DNA from: Skermania piniformis
GTDB taxonomy: Bacteria > Actinomycetota > Actinomycetes > Mycobacteriales > Mycobacteriaceae
Reading direction: 5' to 3'
NCBI RefSeq assembly: GCF_019285775.1
Contig: NZ_CP079105.1
Span: 3,480,603-3,544,602, forward strand
DNA length: 64,000 nt
Positions 53,004 to 61,787 of the stretch are shown in pieces; the first letter of the stretch is position 1; each line of letters starts with the position of its first letter. Made by a program: the position numbers and the translations under genes. The notes under the pieces were generated by a model. It was not told the origin of the DNA, made no database searches, and was given only the letters and a program-made list of their open reading frames with translations.

Positions 53004-53879
53004 CTACACCGGGTATCGAACCCCGGTGAGCTCTTCGGAGCGGGCCCAGAGCGCGGCGGCCAATTCTTGATCGCGCGACTCGGCGTTCGAGCCGACTCGT
53101 TTGGGATAGCCGCGCATCTGCCGAATGCCGTCCGGTCCGTAGTACGACCCACCCGTGACGCCGACCGCCGTGGCGGCATACAGCTCCGGTAACGCACCCA
53201 TCTCAGCGCTCTGCGCGATCAGCTTGTTGCCCAACCACATCACCCGATCGAGGATCGACTCGGTGTTCGACTGCAGTCCGGTGGCGGCGTAACCAGGATG
53301 TGCCGCAACGGAGATTACCGACGAGCCGGCGGCGGTGAGCTTACGTTGGAGCTCGTAGGTGAACAGCAGGTTCGCGACCTTGGACGCCCCGTAGGCGCGC
53401 CACCGATTGTAGGAACGTCGTTCCCAATTGAGGTCGTCGAGGTCGACGGACCCCCAGTTGTGTGCATCGCTGGACAGTGTCACGACGCGGTCGGAGATCC
53501 GATCGATGAGCAAGCCGGTCAGGGCGAAATGCCCGAGATGGTTCGTCCCGATCTGCATCTCGAAACCGTCCGCGGTCTGTCGGAACGGCACCGCCATCAC
53601 GCCGGCATTGTTGATCAGCACGTCGATCGGCCCCATCGACGCGGCGAACTCGCGCACCGACCCGAGGTCGGCGAGATCGAGATGACGGACCAGAACCCGA
53701 TCGCCGATTCGCTGCGCGACCTCGGTCGCCTTCTTCTCGTCGCGGCACGCCATCACGACGGTGCCACCGGCGGCCGCCAGCGCTGCGGTCGCGACTTCGC
53801 CGAGACCGCTGTTGGCGCCGGTCACGACGAATGTCCGACCGTACTGTTCAGGTATATCGGCTGCGTTCCATCCGGTCAC
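53004..53879 (-). CDS. Short-chain dehydrogenase/reductase (SDR)
   Basis: 291 residues from a GTG (VTGWNAADIPEQYGRTF). VVTGANSGLGEVATAAL is the cofactor loop (TGANSGLG), HLDLADLGSV the adenine-binding acid, INNAGVMAVP the NNAG motif, and YGASKVANLLFTYEL the catalytic YxxxK. It resembles the retinol-dehydrogenase/oxidoreductase SDRs of mycobacteria. The substrate is unknown. It is downstream of the Gly/Ser repeat gene in the same direction, separated by a terminator. Confidence 0.9.
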   Translation of the reverse strand: MTGWNAADIPEQYGRTFVVTGANSGLGEVATAALAAAGGTVVMACRDEKKATEVAQRIGDRVLVRHLDLADLGSVREFAASMGPIDVLINNAGVMAVPFRQTADGFEMQIGTNHLGHFALTGLLIDRISDRVVTLSSDAHNWGSVDLDDLNWERRSYNRWRAYGASKVANLLFTYELQRKLTAAGSSVISVAAHPGYAATGLQSNTESILDRVMWLGNKLIAQSAEMGALPELYAATAVGVTGGSYYGPDGIRQMRGYPKRVGSNAESRDQELAAALWARSEELTGVRYPV

Positions 53880-53921
53880 AACAACGATTCTAAGTTGGAT
53901 CCATCCGCTCGAGGCGAAACC

Positions 53922-53958
53922 ACGAACGCCACCCGGCCGAATGGCGGGTGGCGTTCGT
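53922..53958 (-). terminator. Terminator hairpin after the Gly/Ser repeat protein gene
   Basis: A 13-bp perfect stem (ACGAACGCCACCC 53922-53934 with GGGTGGCGTTCGT 53946-53958) and an inner 3-bp stem closing a short loop. On the minus strand the stem is followed by GGTTTCG, a weak T-run. It is 16 bases past the stop of the repeat gene and 43 bases before the SDR start. Confidence 0.8.
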
Positions 53959-53974
53959 AGCGACTCCCCCGGGG

Positions 53975-56599
53975 TCAGTTCACGTAGCCCCACCGGCGCA
54001 GCCGCGCGAGCGCGGCGGCAGAGCAGAGCGCGGCCAAGGCCAGTCCGGCGATAGACCCGACGACCATGTCATCGGAGATCGACCCATCGGTCGTGGCCGC
54101 ACCGGCCGCGGTCGGCAGGACGTCGGCGAAGACGCCGGACGTTCCACTGTCGGCGTTCGTCCAGCCATCCGCCTGCCAGGTGGTGGTATGGCCGGCACCG
54201 ACCAGCAGCGATTGCACCGGAGCGAGCTGCGCGGGAGCACCCGGACCGGCCTCGATCGACGCGTCGGAAGTACCGGCAGTCCCCACCGGGGAATGCGCAG
54301 CGACGCTGAGCAACGGAAGACCGGCCGCACTCCCGCTGTGCAGGCCGGCACTGCCCGTGCCGGCGAGCAAAGCGAGCAGGCCGAGGCCGCCCACTCCGCT
54401 CGCGCTGCCGGTGCCATGTGACATACCGCCGCCGGCGGAGCCGGTCAGTAGATCCACAAAGTTGCCACCGGCGGAACCGGACAATCCACTGCCGGTAGCG
54501 GCACTGCCGCTGCCCAGCAGATCCGCACTGCCGGAAGCGCTACCACTCCCCAACAGGCCGGCGCTGCCGGTACCGAGCGCGGCGCTCCCGGATCCTCCGC
54601 TGCCGGTGCCCAGGCCACCCAGCGCGGCACTGCCCGAGCCGAGCAGCCCGGCGCTCCCGGTACCCAGCAGATCCGCACTGCCGGAAGCGCTACCACTCCC
54701 CAACAGGCCAGCGCTCCCGGTACCGAGCGCGGCGCTCCCGGATCCCCCGCTGCCGGTGCCCAGGCCACCCAGCGCGGCACTGCCCGATCCGAGCAGCCCG
54801 GCGCTTCCGGTGGCAGCGCTTCCGGTGGCAGCACTACCGCTCCCCAGCAGAGCTGCACTACCGGTCCCGAGCAGGGCCGCGCTCCCCGTACCCAGCGCGG
54901 CACTACCGGTTCCGGAGCTGCCTGCTCCCGCACTACCCGTCCCGAACAGACCACCGAGAAGATCGGCGCTGCCCGATGCCGAGCCACTCGAACTTCCGGT
55001 GCCGAGCAACCCCGCAATCAGATCTGCGCTGCCGGTAGCCGAGCCGGTACCGCCCATACCGCCTCCGCCACCCATACCGCCACCGCCGTTGCCTCCGCCA
55101 CCGCCCATACCGCCCCCGCCGCCACCGTTACCTCCGCCACCCATACCGCCCCCGCCACCACCGTTACCCCCGCCGCCACCCATACCGCCCCCGCCGCCAC
55201 CGTTACCCCCGCCGCCCATACCGCCCCCGCCACCACCGTTACCCCCGCCGCCCATACCGCCCCCGCCACCACCGTTACCCCCGCCGCCCATACCGCCCCC
55301 GCCGCCACCGTTACCCCCGCCGCCCATACCGCCCCCGCCGCCACCATTTCCTCCGCCACCCATACCGCCCCCGTTACCTCCGCCGCCCATACCGCCCCCG
55401 CCGCCACCATTTCCTCCGCCACCCATACCGCCCCCGTTACCTCCGCCGCCCATACCGCCCCCGCCGCCACCGTTACCTCCGCCGCCCATACCGCCGCCAC
55501 CACCACCACCACCGCCGTGGTAGCCGCCGTCGCCACCACCGTGGTAACCACCACCACCACCGCCGTGGTAGCCGCCGTCGCCACCACCGTGGTAACCACC
55601 ACCACCGCCGCCGTTGTAACCGCCGCCACCCTTGAACTCGTCACCGGCGTTGGTGATCAGCCCACGCGACGCCGGAGCGACGGCGCTACCGGTGCCACCA
55701 CCAGCCGAGTTACTGCCGGTATCCAGCAGCGCGCGGATCATGTCGCCGTTGGCACTTCCGGAGTGACCCATCAGACCCGCACTGCCGGAGAGCTGGTTGG
55801 AAAGTCCGAGATTCCGATCGCGCGTCGCGATTCCCAGATACGAGCTACCGCTCGCCAGCCCCGAGCTGGCCCAATCGCCGCTTCCCGAACCACCACTGCC
55901 GGTCGACAGCGCCGAGCTGCCGAAGCTGCCCAGCGGGATTCCTACGGCCGCGATGACGTCGATAACTGCGTTCAGACCGAGAGCGGCGCTCCCGGTGCCC
56001 AGGTACGCGCTGCCGGTGGCAGCCGAGTCCGGCGCCGAACTTCCGGACATGATCGCCGGAGTCTGGTTCGACATCTGGGTGCTGCCGGTGCCCACCGCGC
56101 CCAACGCTGTCGAGCTACCGCTGTTCAGTACGTCGGCCACCGCAAGGGCGCCGTAATCGGCACTGCCGCTACCACCCATCGCGCTGCTGCCGGAGCCCAG
56201 CGAGGAACTACCGGAGCCGAGGGCCTGTGAACTACCCGTACCCATGGTGTGTATGCCGGGATCCAGTACCGAGCTACCGGCCACATCCGCGCTACCCGAA
56301 CCGGCACTGCCGGTCAACAGGTCGCTGCTTCCGGTGCCCAGGGCGCTGCCCGTGCCCAACGCCGAGCTGCCCGCTCCGGCGCTGCCCGAGCCGATCAGGC
56401 CGGCGCTGCCGCTTGCCAACAGCTCGGCGCTACCGCTCGCGCTGCCGCTACCTATCCCCATGCCGACATTCGTGGTCGGCAGCGGACTGCCGCCGGCCGC
56501 CGGAGCAGCGCCGAACAGCACCAGCGCCGCAGTCGTCGCCGAACCGAACGACACGGCGACCGCGTTGCTCGATGGTTTGAGATGTTTCGCTGAAGCCAC
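53975..56599 (-). CDS. Giant Gly/Ser repeat surface protein
   Basis: 874 residues from a GTG with AAGGATC upstream. The hydrophobic N-terminus SFGSATTAALVLFGAAPAAG (about 17-36) is a probable signal segment. Residues about 45-310 repeat GSGSA/GTGSA motifs, about 320-525 are almost pure Gly (GGGGNGGGGGGMGGGG, plus GGYHGGGDG units), and about 530-770 again have GTGSAALLGSGSA units with a 50-residue near-perfect duplication. The C-terminus is a 20-residue helix followed by RLRRWGYVN, like a membrane anchor with positive tail. No LPXTG is seen. It resembles no remembered family; a cell-surface or sheath-like role is inference. AT-richer upstream DNA differs from the gene. Confidence 0.7.
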   Translation of the reverse strand: MASAKHLKPSSNAVAVSFGSATTAALVLFGAAPAAGGSPLPTTNVGMGIGSGSASGSAELLASGSAGLIGSGSAGAGSSALGTGSALGTGSSDLLTGSAGSGSADVAGSSVLDPGIHTMGTGSSQALGSGSSSLGSGSSAMGGSGSADYGALAVADVLNSGSSTALGAVGTGSTQMSNQTPAIMSGSSAPDSAATGSAYLGTGSAALGLNAVIDVIAAVGIPLGSFGSSALSTGSGGSGSGDWASSGLASGSSYLGIATRDRNLGLSNQLSGSAGLMGHSGSANGDMIRALLDTGSNSAGGGTGSAVAPASRGLITNAGDEFKGGGGYNGGGGGGYHGGGDGGYHGGGGGGYHGGGDGGYHGGGGGGGGGMGGGGNGGGGGGMGGGGNGGGMGGGGNGGGGGGMGGGGNGGGMGGGGNGGGGGGMGGGGNGGGGGGMGGGGNGGGGGGMGGGGNGGGGGGMGGGGNGGGGGGMGGGGGNGGGGGGMGGGGNGGGGGGMGGGGGNGGGGMGGGGGMGGTGSATGSADLIAGLLGTGSSSGSASGSADLLGGLFGTGSAGAGSSGTGSAALGTGSAALLGTGSAALLGSGSAATGSAATGSAGLLGSGSAALGGLGTGSGGSGSAALGTGSAGLLGSGSASGSADLLGTGSAGLLGSGSAALGGLGTGSGGSGSAALGTGSAGLLGSGSASGSADLLGSGSAATGSGLSGSAGGNFVDLLTGSAGGGMSHGTGSASGVGGLGLLALLAGTGSAGLHSGSAAGLPLLSVAAHSPVGTAGTSDASIEAGPGAPAQLAPVQSLLVGAGHTTTWQADGWTNADSGTSGVFADVLPTAAGAATTDGSISDDMVVGSIAGLALAALCSAAALARLRRWGYVN
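54521..54815. repeat. 150-bp tandem duplication in the Gly/Ser repeat gene
   Basis: The stretch starting ATCCGCACTGCCGGAAGCGC at 54521 recurs at 54671 with only a handful of differences, encoding a duplicated 50-residue block of GSGSASGSADLLG and GLGTGSGGSGSA units. The period of 150 keeps the frame. Confidence 0.9.
55040..55620. repeat. Poly-Gly-coding tandem repeat region
   Basis: Units such as CCGCCCATACCGCCCCCGCC plus CACCGTTACC recur many times with periods of 21 to 36 bases, followed by a 54-base unit (CCACCGTGGTAACCACC-type) in two copies. On the coding minus strand this is G-rich (GGCGGGGGCGGTATGGGC), so several G-runs lie close together. Confidence 0.9.
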
Positions 56600-57153
56600 A
56601 GTTGATCCTTCGCGATCGAGTCCCCGACAAACTCTCGGTATGCGGCGAGCGAGACTCACCGCATTGCTATTGGTTTATCGCTTCGTTACCGAATTGTACT
56701 GTAACGCAAGATCCCCACAAGACCTACTCAGAGTTCGCATGTCTGGCTATGTTCGAGCTAGCGAGCTTCTGGCAATCACGTGTTGAACTACGATCTGGAT
56801 CGTACCCGATAAATCCGACCAATAGTTGGCAAATACGCTGGATTGCCTACCTGGCGACGCTCGGCGCTCCGGCTGCGATGTCACGATCAAGCGTCGGATC
56901 AGCGAAAATCTCCCCCGCTGCGGCCGGCCGAGGTAACACGGACGGCCGCAGGGGAAGCCACCGAGCCCGACCGAACTCGCCGCCGGTCCCCCGTACAGCG
57001 CCTCGGGAACACGTCCGGAGAGCCCGCCGCAGCACCAGACGGCCGGCCGCATCGAACTCCAGCACGCCAGCGGCAACCGAGGACCGCGTGCGGACCCCGA
57101 CCGACCAAACCAATCTGCGGCAGGACCCCGCGTCGGCCAGGAGAATGACCAGG
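56600..57153. other. Gene-free, AT-richer stretch between the repeat gene and plsB
   Basis: About 550 bases. The first half (56640-56840) is clearly less GC-rich than the window average, with GTTTATCG, GAATTGTACTG and ATAAATCC. It must hold the promoters of the repeat gene (minus) and plsB (plus). An inverted repeat CGTTAC-N11-GTAACG lies at 56684-56706. No gene is supported. Confidence 0.6.
56684..56706. promoter_or_regulatory. Inverted repeat upstream of the repeat-protein gene
   Basis: CGTTAC (56684-56689) and GTAACG (56701-56706) form a 6-bp perfect inverted repeat with an 11-base spacer, 85 bases before the repeat-protein start. The spacing suits a dimeric regulator. The binding protein is unknown. 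Confidence 0.4.
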
Positions 57154-59571
57154 ATGAGCGAGCTAGCGAAACAGGAGCCGGATACCACCCGGCCGGCGCC
57201 AGGGAGTTACGCCGAACCGGCCGGCCCCGTCGTTGCTCTGGTCGATGCCAGCACCAAGGTGGAGCGAGAGCTCATCGAGCATTGGCTGACCGACGGTGGG
57301 CTCGCCGCCGAACACCGGATCGACAGCCCGGCCACCCTGGTCGACCTGGACACCGACGCGATCGCCGATCGGCTGGTCGACCGAACCGACGACCCCCTTG
57401 TGCTGCCGGTTCGGGTGGTCTGGCTCCCGCCCGAACGGGACGGGGTGCGCCGAACCAGACTGCGCGACCTGGCAACCCTCGGCGACCCGCGCAATCCGAA
57501 TCGACTCGCCCAGCGGTGGATCGTGCAGCGAGCGCCGGACCGACACCGAGTGCTCACCGGGCAGCCGGCCCGGCTCGGCGAACTTCGCGCCCGACATGCC
57601 TCGGCCGACAACCGATCCCGCACCGGGCAGCGCTCCGACGACTCCCGTCGGGCGTTGGCCAGATCGATCGTCCGCGCCGGGGTGCTGGCACTCGAACGTG
57701 CCGAACGCGCGCTGATCGGCGACCGGTACAAGGTGCCGCAGATGGTCGTCGAAGAGATCATGGACTCGCAACGTTTCCGAGATCACCTGAACTCCATCGC
57801 CGATCAGATCGGGATATCGCACGCCGAAGCCCACCGCCGGGGCGAAGCAGCACTACGTGAGCTGGTCGCGGCGCAGAGCCGGGTGGTCTCCGATCTCTTC
57901 ACCCAGGCGATGCGTCCCGTGCATGCCTCGGCGTGGAAGGTCGACGCGGACGAGGCCGAGCTGATCGAGCTGCAGCGGCTGAACCGGCGGTACCCGCTCG
58001 TGTTCCTCCCCTCGCATCGTTCTTATGTGGATGCCTTCGTCCTCGGCGATGTGTTAGCACACAACGACTTCCCGCCGAACCACCTGATCGGCGGGGCCAA
58101 CCTGAACTTCTGGCCGATGGGCCCCGTCGCCCGCCGGGCCGGCACGATCTTCATCCGGCGCAGCTTCAACGACGACGAGATCTACAAAGCGGCCCTGGAA
58201 GAGTACTTCGGCTACCTGTTGGCCAGGCGGTTCAATATGGAGTGGTACTTCGAAGGGGGACGGACCCGCACCGGCAAACTCCGGCCACCCCGCTACGGCC
58301 TGCTGAACTACCTGGCCGCGGCGATTCGGCAAGGCCGGGTCGACGACGCGAAGCTCGTCCCGGTATCGATCACCTACGAACGACTCAACGAGCTGGGCGC
58401 GATCGCCGACGAGCAGCTGGGCGCAGCGAAGAAGTCGGAGTCACTGGCCTGGCTCGCCCGCTACATCCGCAATCAGCAGAACTCGGCCGGCCGGGTCTAT
58501 GTCCGATTCGGTACGCCGCTGTCCACCCGCGACCTGCTGGTCGCCAACGGCGATCCGATGGATACCCCGAACACACCGGACATCGAGGCTCGTCGCCGCA
58601 AGGCCGTGCAGAAGCTGGCCTTCGAGATCGCGGTGGGGATCAACGACGTCACCCCGATCACGCTGAACGCGCTGGTCACGCTCGCATTGCTGGGGGTGCA
58701 CGACCGAGCGCTGACCCGCGCCGAAGTGCGTGCGGTGCTGGAGCCGGTGCTGCGGTACATCGAGCGGCGCGATCTGCCCCGCGGCGAGCTGGGCAAACTG
58801 CGCGACGACAGCGGCCTGGCCATCGTGCTGGACCAGCTGTCGACCGCCCGGGTGGTCGATGCCTACTACGGCGGGCTGGAGCCGGTCTACTCGATCAATT
58901 CCGGGCAGCATCTGGTCGCCGCCTTCTATCGGAACAGCGCGGTGCACTGGTTCGTCAATCGCGCGCTGCTGGAGATGGCGATCCTCGCCGCGGTGGAGAG
59001 CGGTTACACCGACCCCTTGCGAACCGGTTGGGACGAAGCGAACCAGCTCCGCGATCTGCTCAAGTTCGAGTTCTTCTTCCCCGACCGGGAGCAGTTCGAG
59101 GAACAGATGACCCAGGAGATGCTGCTGGTCGACCCGGCCTGGCTGGACCGCGCGCCCAGTCGGGACGAGATTCTGGCTGCGCTCGCCGATACCGGGTTCA
59201 TGATGGCGCACCGGGTGCTGCGCTCGTTCGTCGGTGCGCAACAGGTGGTCGCGGACCGGCTCACCGCCCACGACCCGCACAAACGTATCGACCGTAAGGA
59301 ATTCGTCGACGAGTGCGTCGCGATCGGCAAGCAGTTGCTCTTGCAGGATCGGCTCCAGGATGCCGAGTCGGTGTCGTCGGAGCTGTTCGGCAGCGCGCTC
59401 CAGCTCGCCGACAACCGCAACCTGCTCGGGCCGGTATCCGCCGACACGCCCGATGCCGGCGCGCAGCTGCGCCGCCGCCGCCTCGACTTCGCCGGCGAGC
59501 TGCACCAGGTGAGCGAACGGATTGCGCTCGCCGCCAAGTTGGATGCATCGAGCCGCAAGGAGATCCGCTGA
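57154..59571 (+). CDS. plsB: Glycerol-3-phosphate 1-O-acyltransferase
   Basis: 805 residues. FLPSHRSYVDAFVLGD (about 285-300) contains the catalytic HX4D, then GGANLNFWPMGPVARRAGTIFIRRSF, WYFEGGRTRTGKLRPPRYG and KLVPVSITYERL are the four PlsB acyltransferase blocks. It transfers a fatty acyl group to sn-1 of glycerol-3-phosphate, the first step of phospholipid synthesis, at the membrane. The ATG at 57154 has AGGAG about ten bases upstream; an ATG nine bases earlier is too close to it. It overlaps plsC by one base (TGATG). Confidence 0.94.
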   Translation: MSELAKQEPDTTRPAPGSYAEPAGPVVALVDASTKVERELIEHWLTDGGLAAEHRIDSPATLVDLDTDAIADRLVDRTDDPLVLPVRVVWLPPERDGVRRTRLRDLATLGDPRNPNRLAQRWIVQRAPDRHRVLTGQPARLGELRARHASADNRSRTGQRSDDSRRALARSIVRAGVLALERAERALIGDRYKVPQMVVEEIMDSQRFRDHLNSIADQIGISHAEAHRRGEAALRELVAAQSRVVSDLFTQAMRPVHASAWKVDADEAELIELQRLNRRYPLVFLPSHRSYVDAFVLGDVLAHNDFPPNHLIGGANLNFWPMGPVARRAGTIFIRRSFNDDEIYKAALEEYFGYLLARRFNMEWYFEGGRTRTGKLRPPRYGLLNYLAAAIRQGRVDDAKLVPVSITYERLNELGAIADEQLGAAKKSESLAWLARYIRNQQNSAGRVYVRFGTPLSTRDLLVANGDPMDTPNTPDIEARRRKAVQKLAFEIAVGINDVTPITLNALVTLALLGVHDRALTRAEVRAVLEPVLRYIERRDLPRGELGKLRDDSGLAIVLDQLSTARVVDAYYGGLEPVYSINSGQHLVAAFYRNSAVHWFVNRALLEMAILAAVESGYTDPLRTGWDEANQLRDLLKFEFFFPDREQFEEQMTQEMLLVDPAWLDRAPSRDEILAALADTGFMMAHRVLRSFVGAQQVVADRLTAHDPHKRIDRKEFVDECVAIGKQLLLQDRLQDAESVSSELFGSALQLADNRNLLGPVSADTPDAGAQLRRRRLDFAGELHQVSERIALAAKLDASSRKEIR

Positions 59572-61019
59572 TGCCTGCCACAGAACTTTCGCTCGCCGCA
59601 GCGATCGACCGAATCCGCAGCGGGCCGCAGGGACCGGCGGTCGGCGCGTTCTTCGACTTCGACGGGACGCTGATCCACGGCTTCTCCGGGGTGCCGTTCT
59701 TCCGCAAGGTGTGGCGTGGCCGGCCGACCCGGCGCGAGCTGGTGAAGACCTTGCACACCCGCCGGGGCGAGCAGACCGAGGCGCAGGAGCGCGAGTTCAT
59801 CGAATTCTGGCTGCGCGCCTGGCAAGGACACACCGAAACCGAGCTGGACGAGATCGGCGACCAGCTGTTCCACGACACGCTTGCCGGACACCTCTACCCG
59901 GAGGCCTGGTATCTGATCCGGGCGCACGAACAGGCCGGACACACCTTGGTCCTCGCATCCGCCGCGACCCGATTCCAGGTGGAACCGGCCGCCGCCGAGC
60001 TCGGTATCGGGCACACCCTCTATACCGAGCTCGAGGTGCGGGAGGGCGTCCTCACCGGCGCTGTTCGCGGCCCTCTGCTGCGCGGACCGGACAAAGCCGA
60101 CGCCGTACGCCGCTTCGCCGGTGCCCACGCTGTCGATCTGACCGACAGTTACAGCTACTCGAACGGGGTCGAAGACGAGGCGTTTCTGGCCGCGACCGGC
60201 GTGCCGACCGCAGTCAATCCAGACTCGGGTCTGGCTACGCTGGCGGCAGCACACGGCTGGCCTATCCTCCGATTCACTCCGCGCGGGACGGTCCGCCCCC
60301 GAGAGATCGCCCGTACCGCGGCGGCCGCCATGGGCATGCTCGGCGGGATCGCGGTCGGCGCGCGTCGGGGCCGCGGCAGCGATCGACGGACACTGGTGGA
60401 CAGCGTGCTGGCTACCGGCGCCGACTACACCCTGCGCGGCGCCGGGGTGGAGCTGCGCGTGGTCGGCGAAACCAATGCCCGGGCACCGCGGCCGGCGGTG
60501 TTCCTGTTCAACCACCAGAGCGAGTTCGACATCTTCGTCGTCGCCAAAGTCCTCGACCACGGCTTCACCGGGGTCGGGAAGAAGGAGTTGGCGACCAACC
60601 CGGTGTTCGGCCCGTTGTTTCGGTTCATCGGCCTCACCTTCATCGATCGCGGGAACACCGAGCAGGCGAAGGCCGCGCTCGGCCCCGTCGTCGACACGCT
60701 CCGCGACGGGGTCTCGATCGCGATCGCACCGGAAGGCACCCGCTCCTACACTCCGATGCCGGGCCCGTTCAAGAAGGGCGCCTTCCATATCGCGATCCAG
60801 GCCGGCGTCCCGGTGATCCCGATCGTGATCCGCAATGCCGGGGAGATCTACTGGCGCAACGCATCGACGCTCCGGCCGGGAACGATCGACGTGGCTGTCC
60901 TCGACCCGATCGACGTATCTGCTTGGAACCCCGGCAATCTGGATGCGAACGTGGCGGCGGTTCGGCAGCGCTACCTGGACACGCTGCTGCACTGGCCGGC
61001 AACGCCGGATCAGCGGTAG
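59571..61019 (+). CDS. plsC: HAD-IB phosphatase/lysophosphatidate acyltransferase fusion
   Basis: 482 residues in two domains. AFFDFDGTLIHGFSG (Asp29, Asp31) and LVLASAATRFQVEP with KADAVRRFAG and DSYSYSNGVEDEAFL form a HAD-IB hydrolase (SerB-like). Then LFNHQSEFDIFVV (HX4D, about 315), FIDRGNTEQAK and APEGTRSYTP (about 387) form a PlsC acyltransferase. M. tuberculosis Rv2483c has the same fusion. It would acylate sn-2 of lysophosphatidate; the HAD part may remove a phosphate. It is coupled to plsB by TGATG. Confidence 0.93.
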   Translation: MPATELSLAAAIDRIRSGPQGPAVGAFFDFDGTLIHGFSGVPFFRKVWRGRPTRRELVKTLHTRRGEQTEAQEREFIEFWLRAWQGHTETELDEIGDQLFHDTLAGHLYPEAWYLIRAHEQAGHTLVLASAATRFQVEPAAAELGIGHTLYTELEVREGVLTGAVRGPLLRGPDKADAVRRFAGAHAVDLTDSYSYSNGVEDEAFLAATGVPTAVNPDSGLATLAAAHGWPILRFTPRGTVRPREIARTAAAAMGMLGGIAVGARRGRGSDRRTLVDSVLATGADYTLRGAGVELRVVGETNARAPRPAVFLFNHQSEFDIFVVAKVLDHGFTGVGKKELATNPVFGPLFRFIGLTFIDRGNTEQAKAALGPVVDTLRDGVSIAIAPEGTRSYTPMPGPFKKGAFHIAIQAGVPVIPIVIRNAGEIYWRNASTLRPGTIDVAVLDPIDVSAWNPGNLDANVAAVRQRYLDTLLHWPATPDQR

Positions 61020-61025
61020 CCGGCG

Positions 61026-61679
61026 TCAGTCGGTCGACCGCAACATCTCGATCATCTCCGGCAGCCGCCGCATCGACTGCTGGGCGTGCTCGGTGATCAG
61101 CGCGATCAGCTGCGCCTGGTCGAGGGCGATGTTGCCGTCCAGCCAGGCGGTCACCAACTCGGCCGAGCCACCGGTCACCAACCGCGCGACGGCCAGCTCC
61201 ACCGGCTCGCTGCCCGGCGCGAGATTCAGCAATCGCTGGTCCTGCTCGACCGCCATCTCGGTGATCTGCCGCATCGCCTCGAACCGGCGCTGCAGCAACG
61301 CCGGGCTGCGCTGGGTCTCGGTGAACACCAGCCGAGCCACCCTCGGGTCGTCGATCAACGCATGCACGAACATCTCCGCCGCCACCCGCATCCGCGGCTC
61401 GATCTCGGTCGGCGCGGCCTCCAATGCCGCCCGAGTGTCGGCCAAGGTCCGCTCGATGATCTCGTCCAGCACGGCGACGGCCAGCGCTTCCACGTCGGGA
61501 AAACTCTCGTAGAAGAAGCGTGGGCCCACCCGCGCCTGCTCGCACACCGCGCGGAACGTGCTGCCGGCCAACCCGACCGTGCCGATCAGCTCCAAGCCGG
61601 CGTCCATCAACCGGCGGCGCCGCTCGGCGCGTCGTTCCTCGGCGGAGGTCCCGCGATAGACCCGGACGGACGTGCTCAC
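61026..61679 (-). CDS. TetR-family regulator next to the P450 genes
   Basis: 217 residues from a GTG. AERRRRLMDAGLELIGTVGLAGSTFRAVCEQARVGPRFFYESFPDVEAL is the DNA-binding domain. VEQDQRLLNLAPGSEPVELAVARLVTGG fits the ligand domain. Divergent from the first P450 gene, with about 108 bases between starts; the shared operator at 61709-61730 is a likely target. TTG at 61697 is an alternative start. Confidence 0.88.
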   Translation of the reverse strand: MSTSVRVYRGTSAEERRAERRRRLMDAGLELIGTVGLAGSTFRAVCEQARVGPRFFYESFPDVEALAVAVLDEIIERTLADTRAALEAAPTEIEPRMRVAAEMFVHALIDDPRVARLVFTETQRSPALLQRRFEAMRQITEMAVEQDQRLLNLAPGSEPVELAVARLVTGGSAELVTAWLDGNIALDQAQLIALITEHAQQSMRRLPEMIEMLRSTD

Positions 61680-61708
61680 CGGCCCAGTCTCGCACAATCG
61701 AGCAAATT

Positions 61709-61730
61709 GGGAATCAAACGTTTACGGAAT
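61709..61730. promoter_or_regulatory. Operator copy 1 (between tetR and the first P450 gene)
   Basis: GGGAATCAAACGTTTACGGAAT matches, in 21 of 22 positions, the sequence at 63417-63438 before the second P450 gene. It includes an AAACGTTT palindrome. Conservation at two otherwise different promoters suggests a common regulator, most simply the adjacent TetR. Confidence 0.7.
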
Positions 61731-61787
61731 GTCCGCGCGTGGGTTAACCTCGAATTACCCGGACGCAACGGCGCGAAAGGACCGGCG

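Noticed and set aside
54066-55523. Long plus-strand Pro-rich open frame antisense to the Gly/Ser gene
   Set aside because: It is the mirror of the GGC/GGT-rich repeat (Gly codons reversed give Pro). No ribosome-binding site; the minus frame has signal and anchor features.
55040-55620. CRISPR-like repeat array
   Set aside because: Repeats have no constant length or unique spacers, stay in frame and code for Gly; no cas genes are near.
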